This document shows positions 45,701 to 56,795 of a DNA stretch of 64,000 bases, one piece after another (the stretch's first letter is position 1; each line of letters opens with the position of its first letter). The translations under genes and the position numbers were made by a program. Location: the NCBI RefSeq assembly GCF_029784165.1, contig NC_073696.1:50847315-50911314 (forward strand), read 5' to 3'. The notes below the pieces were generated by a model. That model worked only from the letters and a program-made list of their open reading frames with translations. It did not search any database and was not told where the DNA came from. Source of the stretch: Wyeomyia smithii. Its lineage: Eukaryota; Arthropoda; Insecta; Diptera; Culicidae.

Positions 45701-48700
45701 TACATAAATATACGCTCGAAGTAATAGAAAATTCAAGAAAGTCTTAATTGAAACTTTGCGATAATCCACCTCACAATTTTTCTGTGGGTAATTGTTGATG
45801 GATCTCTTAATGTGACTGATGTGAGCGAATATTTGCCACTCATTAAATATAGAAAATAGAAAGATTGTTAAAGTAGTTCAAAGTTAGATTTTTTTGACGT
45901 AGGACTACGTCTAACCGCACCATATCGAGATACATTCCGCGAAAGCTAAAACCAAGATGTAACGTCGGAATGAAAGATTTCAAACGGTTATACTGATGTA
46001 ACCACATGATGGATCACAATAGTCAATATGTCTTGGACTGATAAAATGATGGACAGTTTTGTGATTCTTCAATTTTCATTATCACTTCATTGTTAAACAG
46101 TGAAAATTTTCATAAAAGTTTCAATGTCGAATTTTCACCAATAATGTACCAATCACATGCGAGCACGTCTGGCACAGACTTCATGAATAGACACCAACTG
46201 CCTGCTGAGATATCCTGTAGAGCAGTGGCAAAAAAAAAATTTGACACAATCTCCCCGTTCCAATAGGTCAACTAATGTTAGCTTCCATGAGCCTAGACTA
46301 TTTTGATGTCTTGAAGGTGAAGCTTTTTCGTAACCACTTCCACTATCAGACAGTATTACGTTCTGCTGTTAATATGTATGTTAATGTTAATAAAACTGAT
46401 GTCTTGAAGTAGAATATGATGGCACAGGCAACAGTACTGCATCGAGCAATGTGTGAACAGAGCGCTGGTTACTCGTCTTCTATCAGTGCAGAAAAACTCG
46501 AAATTCATTTTTTTTGCAGTCAAGCCAAGTGAAACCTACATTGCCGCTGTTGACGCAAAATGGGACGTGGAACACAATCGAATTGCCGTTTTAATTGTCT
46601 TCTTTTTCTTCTTGTTTCATGTAGCAGCAAATATCAGAATTCAATATGATTTTTCGGGTGCCGCAAAATACGCTGCACCGCTGGGGACAACAAAATGCGT
46701 TGTTTATTTTTTCAGATTTATTTAAATAACTGAATATAGGTATTGGAAACAACTCTGGAAAAATATTTGGGATTTAACATATGCAAAATTTTAGTATCGA
46801 AGGGCAGATAACTTGGATTGTTAGGGTGATTATCGAACAACTACAACATTCTGAGCGAATTAAAATGTAATGTAAAGAGTCTCCCTACAGAATATTAGAG
46901 ATAGAACGAGAAAGTTGGCAACAAAGTGGACCCACAATCCGGGACGGTTCACTTTGCTTCTACACATACGGTTCTAAAATGAATGGTTCCGCGGGTGCGG
47001 GATTCACAGGACCAGGAATTAATAATTTTTCTCTCATGGGACACTGGCCAACAGTATTCCAGGCGGAAATATACCCGATAACAGAATGCACGAATACGTG
47101 TCTGTTAACAAAAATACGAGTAACTTTAAAATCCGGTCCTAATCCGGTTAGAGCGCGTTTGTTTTCACATACTGGGCGGCGTATAACAGTGTCTGATCCA
47201 GAGCGAACGGCTGATCTACGAAATACAGTTATACACTCAACGGTTGGCTGCGAAGTCTGTGTATAATAAACAGAAGGTCGAGTTCCGATACGGAATGTAG
47301 CACCAAGGCTTTGCTTTGCTTTGCTAGTATCGCTCCAAAAACGATTTATTCTAAATTGTTTGCTGATAGAATTGGATTTGAATTCATCCCATTGCCTTAA
47401 CACGTTCATTTTTGTAAATGCATTGAGTTTAAAGACTAACGTTACTTTTCCTACAAAATAGCGAAATGATTTCAACGCTTTAGCACGAAAAGTTGGTGTG
47501 CCTGAACTAGACCTCTTAAAAGACGCCATCTTTTCATAACCCAAAACTAACATCTGACATTATGGTTGCCGTGGTTCTGTGGTTAGTGATGTCGGTCGGC
47601 TAACTCTCCTACACGGTTGTGATATCGGGTTCGATTCCCGATCAGGTCGAGGATCTTTTCGAGCTGGAAATTTGCTCAACCCAGCACTGGGGTACGGTGT
47701 ATCGTTGTACTTATCTTACAACATGCAAAATGTGCGAAAAATAATATCGATAACGAATTCTCTCAACTAATCTAGTTGATCGAGACCGCTATTAGCCCTC
47801 CATGCTAGCGTGCGATATCATTGTTTTGTTTATGAAACCACCGTGGGTTCGGAATGGAAACGGAGCCAAAAATGTCACATACAAACCCGTCTAAGGCCTG
47901 GCCTGAACAGTCTAGTTTGCCATGCTTACTGGTCCGAAATCATTAGCAAGGACATAATCAAAACACGTGTTTTGTTGTGAGTAACAATTTGTGACTGGTG
48001 TGATAGAAAAGAGGAGCAAAGTGCTTTAGATTTGCTTCACGAGTATTATGATTGGGAAGAAAGTGAGTGCTTGGTAGAAAATCTGCTTCCGAACCGATCA
48101 AAAGAAGCAGCTTTGATACGGTCCCAGGTGCGGAATATAACCTAAATTGTTGCCGGAAATTGCCACAAAGGCGCTTAGAAATCAACCAGTTTAACTGGAC
48201 ACTCCCTCTGGCGGATCGAAGATTGTTTGCCCTACAAACAACCAAGCACAAAAATGTGAAACGCAGTGGAAGCACAATAAAGCAGGTATAAGACGAAGCA
48301 AATATTTGCTATTTTTCAATACATATTTTATTTTGTGCAAATAAAAATCGTACCAAAAATAGCAAATATTTGCGTCGTCTAATACCTGCTTAAGTTAGAG
48401 GACAGTAGAAGAAGCTATACATTTTTTATTGCCGGGCCACGGAAGATCAGAACTCCACTCAAACCAGGGAATTGCGAAATGTGTGGCCGATAGTGGATGA
48501 ATGTGAGTTCCGAGTGGTAGATCCTTTCGCGAGAACGACTTTCAAATACACCAAGGTCACTTTTTTGCGTTTTGTTTGGTTTGGTGTTTTGGTTTTTTTA
48601 CGCGGCTTTTCTACGCGGTTCCCGGAAGTTACGCGGTTTTTTTACGCGGATTCCGGAATTTACGCGGTTTTTTTGACGCGGATTCCGGAAGTTACGCGGT

Positions 48701-51700
48701 TTTTTTACGCGGATTCCGGAATTTATGCGGTTTTTTACGCTGTTTTTTTAACGCGGCACGTATCTCCCGCGTTAAAAGCGACTTTAGTATACTACATGGT
48801 TATTGCTCTTAAATGTAAGGGTCAACTCCTAAACTGGTATCAGATTTAGATGAGCCATGAATGCAAGATGGTATTGAAAAATCGTATTTTTTATTTATTT
48901 CCAAATTCTTGGTAAAGGGTGTCCACGATGAAATTGCCACACACATAATTGATTCGCGAAATTCGAGTTTTCATCCGATTGCCATCAAATTGTCAGGGAT
49001 TGAAAAATAACTATTAAACTTCATTTTGCCATTTTATTCGTATTTTATTTACAGTCCATACGCAAATGCCCGCACTTTGGCCTTAACCCCGGTCCTAAGA
49101 TTGTGCACAACCTGTGAATCAACCGTTTTTTGAATGTAAACCCATACTTTCTTCAGTTCCTCGACTGTCTTCACTATCTTAGCTTGTTTAAGAAGGTGCT
49201 GTTTCATAATCGCCCAGTACTTTTCGATGGGGCGGAGCTCCGGAGTGTTGGGAGGGTTGAACATTTTTGGCACGAAATTGACCTTATTGTCCGCATACCA
49301 CTTCAGCACGTCCTTGGAGTAGTGGCATGAGGCCAAATCCGGCCAGAAGATTGTTGGGACGTTGTGGGCCTTCAGGAGAGGAAGCAGCCGCTTCTGGAGG
49401 CACTCTTTCATGTACACCTGTCCGTTCATCGTGTCCTGGGTCACGAAAGGTGAACTCCGCTTCCCGCACGTGCAGATGGCTTGCCAAACCAGGAATTTCT
49501 TCGCAACATTGGACATCTTCTGAGTGCGGACATGCTCGGGAACGCTGAACTTATCCTTGGCCGTGAAAAACAGGTTGCCGGGGATCTGTTTGAAGTCGGC
49601 CTTCACATATGTTACGTCGTTCATGATACTTAAAAAGTGTTTATAATGATTCATAGTGATTTTACCGAATGATTATTTAATAATGCGTGAAAGTCTCGGT
49701 TGCAAAGCATCATCCAAAGAATGAAACAGACTTATGGAACGTCGTACAGGCAGTGTGAAATACTAGTCCAGCTTCTATCCGTGAAAACCTGGTGGTAAAC
49801 ATACCACGAAGATTGAATATGGTTTTACAAAACAAAGGACAAGCCACAAGATACGGAAAATGAGTGTTGTAACGAAAAGGGAAATAAAGCTTATTTGGAT
49901 TGTTTTGTATATATATTTTAATAGTGTATTCATTTTTTTCACAGAAAAAAAAGAATATCTGCAGATCGTAATGACGTAACATAACATCATACAACAACTA
50001 AAATCAGTGCGTAAATATGGAAAATTATCCAACACTGCAAGTGTATTTATTATTTCGACATGAACGTTCCTAACACACTAGAGCTGTACAAAACTTGAGG
50101 GAAGGAGTCAAGAAAAGGAGGCACATTCGCGATACGGTCTGCAATACAGCACAAGAGGTTTTACGCCCGACCACAGGAACCACACGAAAAACGTGGTTTG
50201 ATTCGGAATATCAAGGTATGGTGGCAGCAAATCGTGTGACACAGCAATCGAAAAGAGACTCCACCAACGCGTGAAACTCGTATACTGCGAACAATACCTT
50301 GCGGAGAAAAAAAGGTATACTTCTGCTGGCGTGACACGAAAAACTTTTAGAAAGTGGTGAACGGGAGAAACCGGACCGATCCCTGTCACGACAGGGCAGG
50401 GAACCTGATAACCAATGAGACCCTGGTGACCACGCGTTGGAAACAAAGTGATGATGAACGGCGAAAGGGAAGATAAGTAGGGATGCAGGGATCAACTTTG
50501 GATCAGTCAATTTTGGAAAGCTAACGGACATGGTAGTTAAAAGAAGCGTGGAAGTTCATCGATTCTTGGTGCTTAGATTGTGATAGAACAGGGTATCTTT
50601 GAAGGAGTCAATGAATTGTACATTGGTATTCTGGTGATGCGTAACAAAAATGTTAACCGCGAAATAGAGACGATAAACAGCCGCAAACAGAAGTTTTTAT
50701 GGTTTAGGCGGCCTGCTAAGATCACGCAGCATGCACGCCCGCACGAAATTTGCGCTCTACAGGACGCTGATACTACCAGTGGTACTCGGCCATGAATGTT
50801 AGTTTTCGAGCGTAGAATCGAGGACATTCAATACTTGGCGTTAAACCGGAATCTAGTGCAGCGCAAAGTATATCAGCAAGAGGATATTGTCAAACTGATA
50901 AAATACGATACTTTTCAGAAAGCTGGCCACGTGACACGAATGTCGGAGGAGCGACCAGCAAAGATAATGTTCAGCAGAGAGTCACAAAACGACTTCCAGG
51001 TGTCATGGATACTAGCGGATCAGGTAAAATTAAGTATGTAGAATTGGAAAAATCGCAATTACTTTTTCGATGTCAAATGACCTTAAAATACAAAAAACGT
51101 CGAGATTTGGTGTTTGGTAGGGCCTACTTGGACGTTTTCTAGAAAACCAAGTACTTAACATTAAATATATTAGAATTTGCTTTTAGAAGGACTCACAGCA
51201 TGCTCCAAACCACATGTAAAGTATTTCAATGCTTTTCCTTGAGCTCGATTTTTTATTAAAGCGGTTAACTTATTTTTTACCAGGGTGGTTCCGAAATGAA
51301 ATTTGTTGTTATTGTTATTGATTTTATTTTATTTTGATTCAGATAACAGGTGTCAACATAAAAAAACTATTTTTTCGGAACAGCACCAAGATTTACTGCT
51401 AACGACATATTTTTAAAAATGTTTCAAATACTCAGGTAATCGAAACATTGCTTATGTTTTACATTAAAATGTTTGAAAATAAGTCTGTTTCCAGCAAATA
51501 TATGGTAGTTTTCATGTAAAGCAGACCAAAAAAGAATGGAGCAAGTGTTCCGATTATTTCAAAACGACACAACGCTGGTCATCAGTTTTTCAGATATTAC
51601 TCAGGGATAAAGACCCTTCTATCCAAACGATTATTAAAACAATCCTTCAATTTAAGAAGTTGAGAAAAAGGAAAATATATAGGAACACAAGACAGTCAAC

Positions 51701-54700
51701 AATCAGTAAGTTGCTAAATGATACCTGTGTTTGCAGCTTAATGTAAAAGATAAAAAAAAAAACATGGCCACCCTCTAAATAAATAATTTTTAATACAAGT
51801 CAGATCTCAAACCCAGAAATTAATATTATTAACTGATAAATACTGTTTTTTATTATTCATAAACTTCCAATTTGTGGTTAACGCAAATAAATGACGGTAG
51901 ATGATATTATGGAGCTTTATGAATCATTGACTTTAAAGCATGAAGCCAATTCAGTTACGTATGGCTGATTGGCATCGTGTCTGATGTGGTAAACTTCCAT
52001 TGTGTTTTGACACCGAGGCATTGATGGCTTGTGATCATTTACAAAATGAAAGCGTTTGTACTTTCGCATTGCTAAAAGTTTCTCCCTATTTTATGCAATA
52101 TGTAATTAATAACACTTTTTGCAGAAGTCTGTTCATGTAAGCATGACAAAACATAAATATTAGGTTTCACAAAAAGATTGAATTACTATGATTGATTTTC
52201 CTTATCTTATCTACTCTCAATCTATGACTAGTGAAAAATAATCATATAGCTTTATGATATTTTAATCGATTACTCAGTTATACTTGAAGCGGTTAAGGCC
52301 ACTCGTACTGTCGAATAATCGCTTCTATGACAAATGTTCATGTGTTGTTCATGCGTTCATGTGTTGACATTTCCAAAACGATGGCAGCTTGTCGAAGCTA
52401 ACCTTCGTAGATTCGACCAACATCTGAAGGAAATTAAAATCTCGTTTGTCGATGGTAAATGATCGGTGAATATGACGTTGCTAACACTCATTGTTCATCG
52501 TTGAGTAACAGTGAACAATATTTGGGTTATTATGCTCATCGCTAGAATGCTTTTCATGACTGAACGATGACAATTAAAATCATTTCATACGCAGGAACTT
52601 TTCTCATATGGTAACATAATTTGAAAAGCAGTATTATGTCGTAGACACTGTATAAATACACAAATATTCTGCTTTCCATATAGTTCGAAAGAGCTTCATT
52701 TAAATGTAATACATTATTTGGTCCCCGTGGCTCTGTGGTTAGCGATGTCGGTCGGCTAGCTCTCCCACACGGTTGTGATATCGGGTTCGATTCCCGATCG
52801 AGTCGAGGATCTTTTCGAGCTGTAAATTTTCTCGACTCAGCACTGGAGCACGGTGTATCGTTGTACTTATCCTACACATGCAAAATGTGCCAAAAAACAA
52901 TATCGATAACGAATTCTCTCAACTAATCTAGTTGATCGAGACCGCTATTAGCCCCAAGGCTAAGCGTGCGATATTGTTTTTTACATTACTCCAAAATTTG
53001 TTCATAAATATCGGTTACTGACACTACCCAGAACGCCGGTTTAAAGCGGTTGATAGTGCAATATTGAAGATTATTCATTGTAGACACATTCGAAAATACC
53101 ATCTATAGAAAAGCAGGTATCGTTCTTTCCAAAAACCTCCATTAATATTGACACTGGTCAAACTGATCAAATTTGATCACTGGTATGGTTTTCATAAAAT
53201 TTTTAAGAGAAGCACAACCTGAAAAATATTGATACAGAAGAATTTATCGTTCTTTTTTTTGTTTTTTTTTTCTTGAAATAAATCAGTGAAAAAAACTTTT
53301 TAAAAACTAACCTTAACATTTAACTAGTCAATCGTTTTAGTTATTCGAATGAAAAAATAATTCCAATAGTGTTTCATCACTCAAATAAATTAGTAGGGGC
53401 AAATTCTTTAAAATATGAAAGGTTAATTGATTCAAATATTTGTATCTCTCGCCAAAGCTAAAAAATATAGTCTAATCCATAATAAATCGTTGGACTGCAC
53501 ACATTTGACAGAACCGGTTGTGACGCTTTCCGATACATGGCAGATTTTGCAGATCCAGATCTAACACAACCTGTCCAGTTCTTTTTAAAGCAAAATGTGT
53601 GTTTGGAAGTTATTGTTGCGTCATATAATATGCACATAATTTAAATTCATTCTGTGTTCGAAAACTAAGAAAATATTCCCAATGAAATTTTCTGCTGCAT
53701 AGAGAGTAAATTAGATTCTGGAATATCTGATAATAGTTTTCTGTTTTGTAATTTAGATTTTCACAAGAATAGTTTTGTTGCGAAAAAAATGAACAAGTGG
53801 TAGTAAGGTAAAAAAAGCATATTCGAAATTCAGTCCTGAAATCTAAAAACAGAAGTGACCTGCTCAAAAATTCACAGCTCGTAAACTGTAAATTGTACAT
53901 ATACTAAAATAAGTATATAAATTTAGTCAAAAAAAATTCTGAGAAAAATTATTTTGGAAAACTGCTACCTCTGAATAATTAAAAAAAAAATTACAGGAAA
54001 ACAACTATTGAAAATCTACTAAATATGACATTTTCTTGTTCGCTAGTTTATGTAACAATTTATGAGTTTGTTGAAATCACGATTTGCAAAAAAAAATTTT
54101 TTTTCTATATATTTTTTCGAGTTTTCAAAAAAATCTCACAGCAAGTTCCCATACCAACTCTATGATGTACGACACTAAACTGAAAATTCATTCGGGATTT
54201 TCTTAATTGTTTATTTCAATTTTATTACGAACCAAAAAGCGGACTTTTATGGTTCCGTTTCGTTCGAATTTCAGTTTGGACTTCCAACCTAACGTTACGA
54301 GCATTATCTGGTCCTATGTCGATCTATACGCTACAGGGCCAAAAAACAAAAAAATGGTTTTAAGTTTGCGTTTATGATTATCACTTTTCAGTAGTCATTT
54401 CGATTTGTGTCGCAAAGTCAACTTTATTTACTTCGCTTCAAGCGAGTATCGCTATCAGTTTGCGCCATTAACCTTTGCGCACCGAATCAATTCACAATCC
54501 ACAAACCGCACCCGATAAGAGCATAGATAAAACAGCCAGCACTCAAACAACACTCACCTAATATCCCAACCGGAATTCCAGCAAGCTCTCGCTTGATCTT
54601 ATCGTAGATTGGCTGTCCCTGGCTGAAATCCGCGGCGATCCACTTCGTCTTTACGTGGTAGCGCTGTTCTATCTCGGCAGCGGCAGCAACTAGCTTCTCG

Positions 54701-55091
54701 CTGGTCCGTGAGATCAGCACAATATCGAGACCGCGTGCCGCCAGCTGGAACGCATACTCCTTACCGATTCCATCGGTGCAGCCGGTAACAACTGCGGTGA
54801 TCATCCGTTTGGTAACCACAACGGGTAATAAAACAAGCACGATATATATCATTAAAAATAACAAGGAAATAAACAGGCCGATCGTTTCGGTCGACTGAGG
54901 AAAGATCAGCATCACTTACCAGCCCACTTGCCGAAGCGTTCCGCTAGGCTTTTATTCTCCTCCGGTACGAAGTACGGAGTCAGTATGGCCAACACTATTT
55001 GTACAACCGATTTAAGATTGTCATACAGCCAGAGGGCTAGGACATAGCAGCCTAGAAACGCAAGACCTGTGAAGCTCCACGCGAGCAGCAT
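42751..55091 (-). CDS. Membrane short-chain dehydrogenase, HSD17B12/HSDL1-like
   Basis: Five exons: 55,091-54,920; 54,791-54,558; 45,294-45,074; 44,697-44,602; 43,002-42,751. All introns begin GT and end AG. Together they encode 324 residues. An N-terminal hydrophobic segment (MLLAWSFTGLAFLGCYVLAL) anchors the protein in the membrane, probably the ER. The NADP(H)-binding motif is TGCTDGIG (60-67), followed by NNAG (137-140), a Ser pair in NISSGSE (191-192) and YAASK (Tyr205, Lys209). All SDR active-site residues are present. The family includes very-long-chain 3-oxoacyl-CoA reductase (HSD17B12, spidey) and HSDL1-type proteins of insects. The phrase NISSGSELQPLPYMTVYAASK-type core favours the latter, but the substrate is not decidable here. 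Intron 2 is 9.3 kb and full of mobile elements; intron 4 is 1.6 kb. Confidence 0.9.
43003..44601 (-). other. Intron 4 of the dehydrogenase gene
   Basis: The intron starts gtgagtacg and ends ttttttttgcag. It contains a repeated accggccggt motif (43,470-43,515), CA-rich simple sequence (43,548-43,575) and a possible MITE at 44,115-44,381. Confidence 0.8.
44115..44381. repeat. Possible MITE remnant with cacgtgga ends
   Basis: ggggccatccacataccacg on the left is loosely mirrored by cccccacgtggacaccctac on the right, with a C-rich block (gccccccccactccccctcg) inside. The end match is short and partly self-palindromic, so the assignment is weak. Confidence 0.35.
46925..47140 (+). pseudogene. LINE RNase H fragment (LOA/I-like)
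   Basis: Reading from 46,958 gives FYTYGSKMNGSAGAGFTGPG, then HWPTVFQAEIYPITEC. This matches the start of the RNase H domain found at the end of ORF2 in LOA- and I-type LINEs (FYTDGS ... AE). The first catalytic Asp is replaced by Tyr. The Glu of the AEI motif is kept. No complete domain or other LINE parts remain nearby. Confidence 0.6.
47232..47335 (+). mobile_element. SINE 3' body fragment
   Basis: acactcaacggttggctgcg to ggctttgctttgctttgct matches the body and tail of the SINE at 32,364-32,574 with few differences, but lacks the tRNA-like head. It directly follows the LINE RNase H fragment. Confidence 0.65.
47566..47830 (+). mobile_element. tRNA-derived SINE, copy 1 of a second family
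   Basis: A tRNA-like head contains an A box tggttagtgatgtcgg and a B box gggttcgattcccgat (47,627-47,642). The body has cgaggatcttttcgagctgg and cagcactggggtacggtgta, and the end is gagaccgctattagccc. It is highly similar to 52,722-52,978 in the same orientation. A cloverleaf cannot be completed, so it is not a tRNA gene. Confidence 0.8.
48281..48390. mobile_element. Hairpin MITE, 110 bp, TAA-flanked
   Basis: The arms (36-37 bp) agcaggtataagacgaagca... and its reverse complement match at all but two positions and surround a ~38-base loop. TAA occurs on both sides (48,278-48,280 and 48,391-48,393). A 3-bp TAA/TTA duplication is typical of PIF/Harbinger elements, so that origin is suggested but not proven. 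Confidence 0.75.
48595..48765 (+). repeat. Tandem repeat of ACGCGG-containing ~33-bp units
   Basis: Units of the form ttacgcggtttttttacgcg followed by gattccggaa(g/t)t repeat about four times, then degrade. CG dinucleotides are far denser than in the surrounding AT-rich intron. Confidence 0.85.
48910..49654 (-). pseudogene. DD37E (ITm) transposase, N-terminally truncated
   Basis: A 201-residue frame (49,654-49,049) covers the C-terminal catalytic part of an IS630-Tc1-mariner transposase. It reads NDVTYVKADFKQIPG (usually DDETYVK), FLVWQAICTCGK, then WPDLASCHYS and PELRPIEKYWA. Exactly 37 residues separate the second Asp from the Glu, the spacing of the mosquito DD37E family. The DNA-binding helix-turn-helix domains and the left end are missing, and the first motif has lost its Glu neighbour, so it is inactive. 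Beyond the stop, agggtgtccacgatgaaatt at about 48,915 may be the remaining terminal repeat. Confidence 0.82.
50110..51041 (+). pseudogene. Decayed RTE-type LINE ORF2
   Basis: Frames broken by stops and indels carry blocks in the order of a LINE ORF2 end. A linker resembles the ..KTWFDSEY....N........RRKK segment after the endonuclease (50,110-50,330). Later come LVMRNKNVNREIE (50,628-50,670), CALQDADTTSGTRP in place of the ALYKTL..PVVLYG block, FERRIEDIQ, and EDIVKLIKYDTFQKAGHVTRM with ERPAKIMFS (50,880-50,975). These correspond to the C-terminal RTE/BovB-like pattern. The reverse-transcriptase core is missing, so it is an old deleted copy. Confidence 0.6.
52722..52978 (+). mobile_element. 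tRNA-derived SINE, copy 2 of the second family
   Basis: It carries the same head (A box ggttagcgatgtcggtcgg, B box gggttcgattcccgat), body and tail as the copy at 47,566, and ends gtgcgatattgtttttt. A weak possible target duplication is tacatta (about 52,710 and 52,981). It lies in the same intron and orientation as copy 1, antisense to the dehydrogenase. Confidence 0.8.
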
Positions 55092-56543
55092 ATTTTAGCT
55101 TTTCGGTAAGACACGACCGACTTCAAAGGTAAGCACTAGAACAACAGCCACAACAAACTGGAAGCTGAACTCTCTCACATACACGCGCACTCGCAAGCCT
55201 AGTCAATGCCAGCCGCTTGTCAATTTCACTGCAACCCCCGTCGCGAGTCACCTCCCCAAAACAAACCCCACCGACCGACGTCGAAACGTGCACTTGGAAC
55301 ACGCGGTTATATGATCGAATTAACACAAACCACATCGATCAAATACGATGTTTGCGAGGCAGAGCACGGCACGGTACTGAAACTAGCTTAACTCACGCCA
55401 GCTGGTTGATGCTCGACTCGACCGACCGACACCACCGGCTTTAACTCAACTCGACCACTGGTAACCCTATTCAGTAGGCCCGGTAGCTCGCAGCTTCCTC
55501 GCAGCTGAATCGTTTGTCCCCTTGGGTAACCGTGCACTACCACCGTCGCGACGCACAAAAACCGGCATCGGTAAATACATAAAAGCGAAACTGGTTGATG
55601 TTTGTAGAAACAACTCAGCGCTTGCAAGGAAGACTGCAGCTGTGAACGCTCCAGTGGCACACTAATCTCTCGAGTCTCAGCGCGTGATGTAATGCGGCGG
55701 ATCTGATTTTCGATGTTTCGCTTTGAGCCACGCAATTTTCCGCGATCTCTAGCTGAAAGCGAAAGTACACCGGCAGGCGGCAGGTTGTTTTTCGAGATGA
55801 GAGGATGCTATTGAGTTGTAAACAATCTTCACCTGGTTTGACGTATCGTTTACTTCGTGTAACTGGAGAGGCACTACTGTCAAATTCGTTATGTAAACAT
55901 TGACGTGCAATTGTGAGCATGCGCAGAAACACATGGTTTTACAGTTGACTAGGGGTGCGACCATGCGCTAGAAGGTGATACATGAATTTGCATATCTGAA
56001 TGAAGAATGTATTGCGGTGCTTGCCCGTGGCTACGATTGTAACAGCTATATCAAAGCGAAAAAAAACACTCGATAAATTTGTAGAGTTGGTAACAAAAAG
56101 TATGGTGACAAATCCCCTCGGTGTGTGCGGTTGCTTATCAGGCGTGAATGTGCCAAGCAAAGCAATGTTTTTTTTACTCGAATATTGTGACTAAACTAGT
56201 TAACCTTGGGAGTAAAATCAATGAAAAGTGTAATCTCTGATTACTTAATTGTGTCAAATAAATATATATTCGATTCAAAGAGATAGCGGCAGTTTATTTA
56301 CTTGCACTAAAACCGATTCAAGGCCCTGAAATGTTGGTCTTGACCAGGTTGAACTATGAACAGGATGTTAGGGAGCTGACTTGAAATTCTTCAGGGGTGA
56401 TAGAGGCTCCTATTCAATGAAAAAAAAAAATTACGCATATAGCCAAAATTTAACTACAGCAGAGTTATTATTTTTTTCCAGTTTTTTTAGGGTTGTGTTT
56501 CCGTTAACGAGGTCTAGCACAAGAAATATAGAAAGGAACAAAT
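55092..56543. other. Region upstream of the dehydrogenase gene
   Basis: 55,090-55,780 is richer in GC and CG dinucleotides and probably contains promoter and 5' untranslated sequence. The overlapping short frames on both strands have no family resemblance. No TATA box or initiator stands out. Confidence 0.35.
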
Positions 56544-56791
56544 GGTCGGCGTGCGACCAGACCGAACCAAGCGCCAAAAACATTATTTCGAGTAATCGGC
56601 GATCGAAGTTTACTCACCTCGTATGCTTTCTGCAAGCTGCTGCAGAGAACCTTTGTTATAATACCAGTTTAAACTGTTCAAATGATTTCGTTTTTTCATG
56701 AAAGATAGATTATCAATTTTACCATCCACTAGTGTTGAAAACTCAATTTTCAAAAATATGGCGCTTGGTTCGGTCTGGTCGCACGCCGACC
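56544..56791. mobile_element. MITE with 33-bp perfect TIRs and AAAT duplication
   Basis: The left end ggtcggcgtgcgaccagacc continues into gaaccaagcgcca. The right end (56,759-56,791) is its exact reverse complement. aaat lies on both sides (56,540-56,543 and 56,792-56,795). The outer 15 bases are themselves nearly palindromic (ggtcggc-g-tgcgacc). The 248-bp interior is non-coding. The superfamily was not recognised. Confidence 0.82.
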
Positions 56792-56795
56792 AAAT

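Larger units (their letters stand above)
45295..54557 (-). other. Intron 2 of the dehydrogenase gene (9.3 kb)
   Basis: The donor gtgagtg follows exon 2 and the acceptor gaaacag precedes exon 3. The intron holds a LINE RNase H fragment, SINEs, a hairpin MITE, a tandem array, a DD37E transposase and an RTE-like fragment, described separately. Between 45,300 and 46,920 only a gacgtaggactacgtc motif (45,896-45,911) stands out. In 51,050-52,720 and 52,980-54,550 I see no gene or defined repeat. Confidence 0.85.

Noticed and set aside
46960..47553. A 197-codon open frame on the minus strand.
   Set aside because: It runs antisense through the LINE RNase H fragment and the SINE body, so it is most likely an artefact of repeats. 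Only about the first 66 codons lie outside them, and these resemble no family.
48595..48765. A CRISPR-like array of short regular repeats.
   Set aside because: The units are contiguous without unique spacers and the DNA is insect nuclear sequence, so this is a plain tandem repeat.
47566..52978. tRNA genes suggested by A and B boxes at 47.6 and 52.7 kb.
   Set aside because: Acceptor and anticodon stems do not form, and the copies continue for about 260 bp with a shared non-tRNA body, as SINEs do.
55388..55964. Minus-strand frames of 71-115 codons upstream of the dehydrogenase.
   Set aside because: They overlap in different frames within a CG-rich segment and show no conserved motif. 5' untranslated or promoter sequence is simpler.
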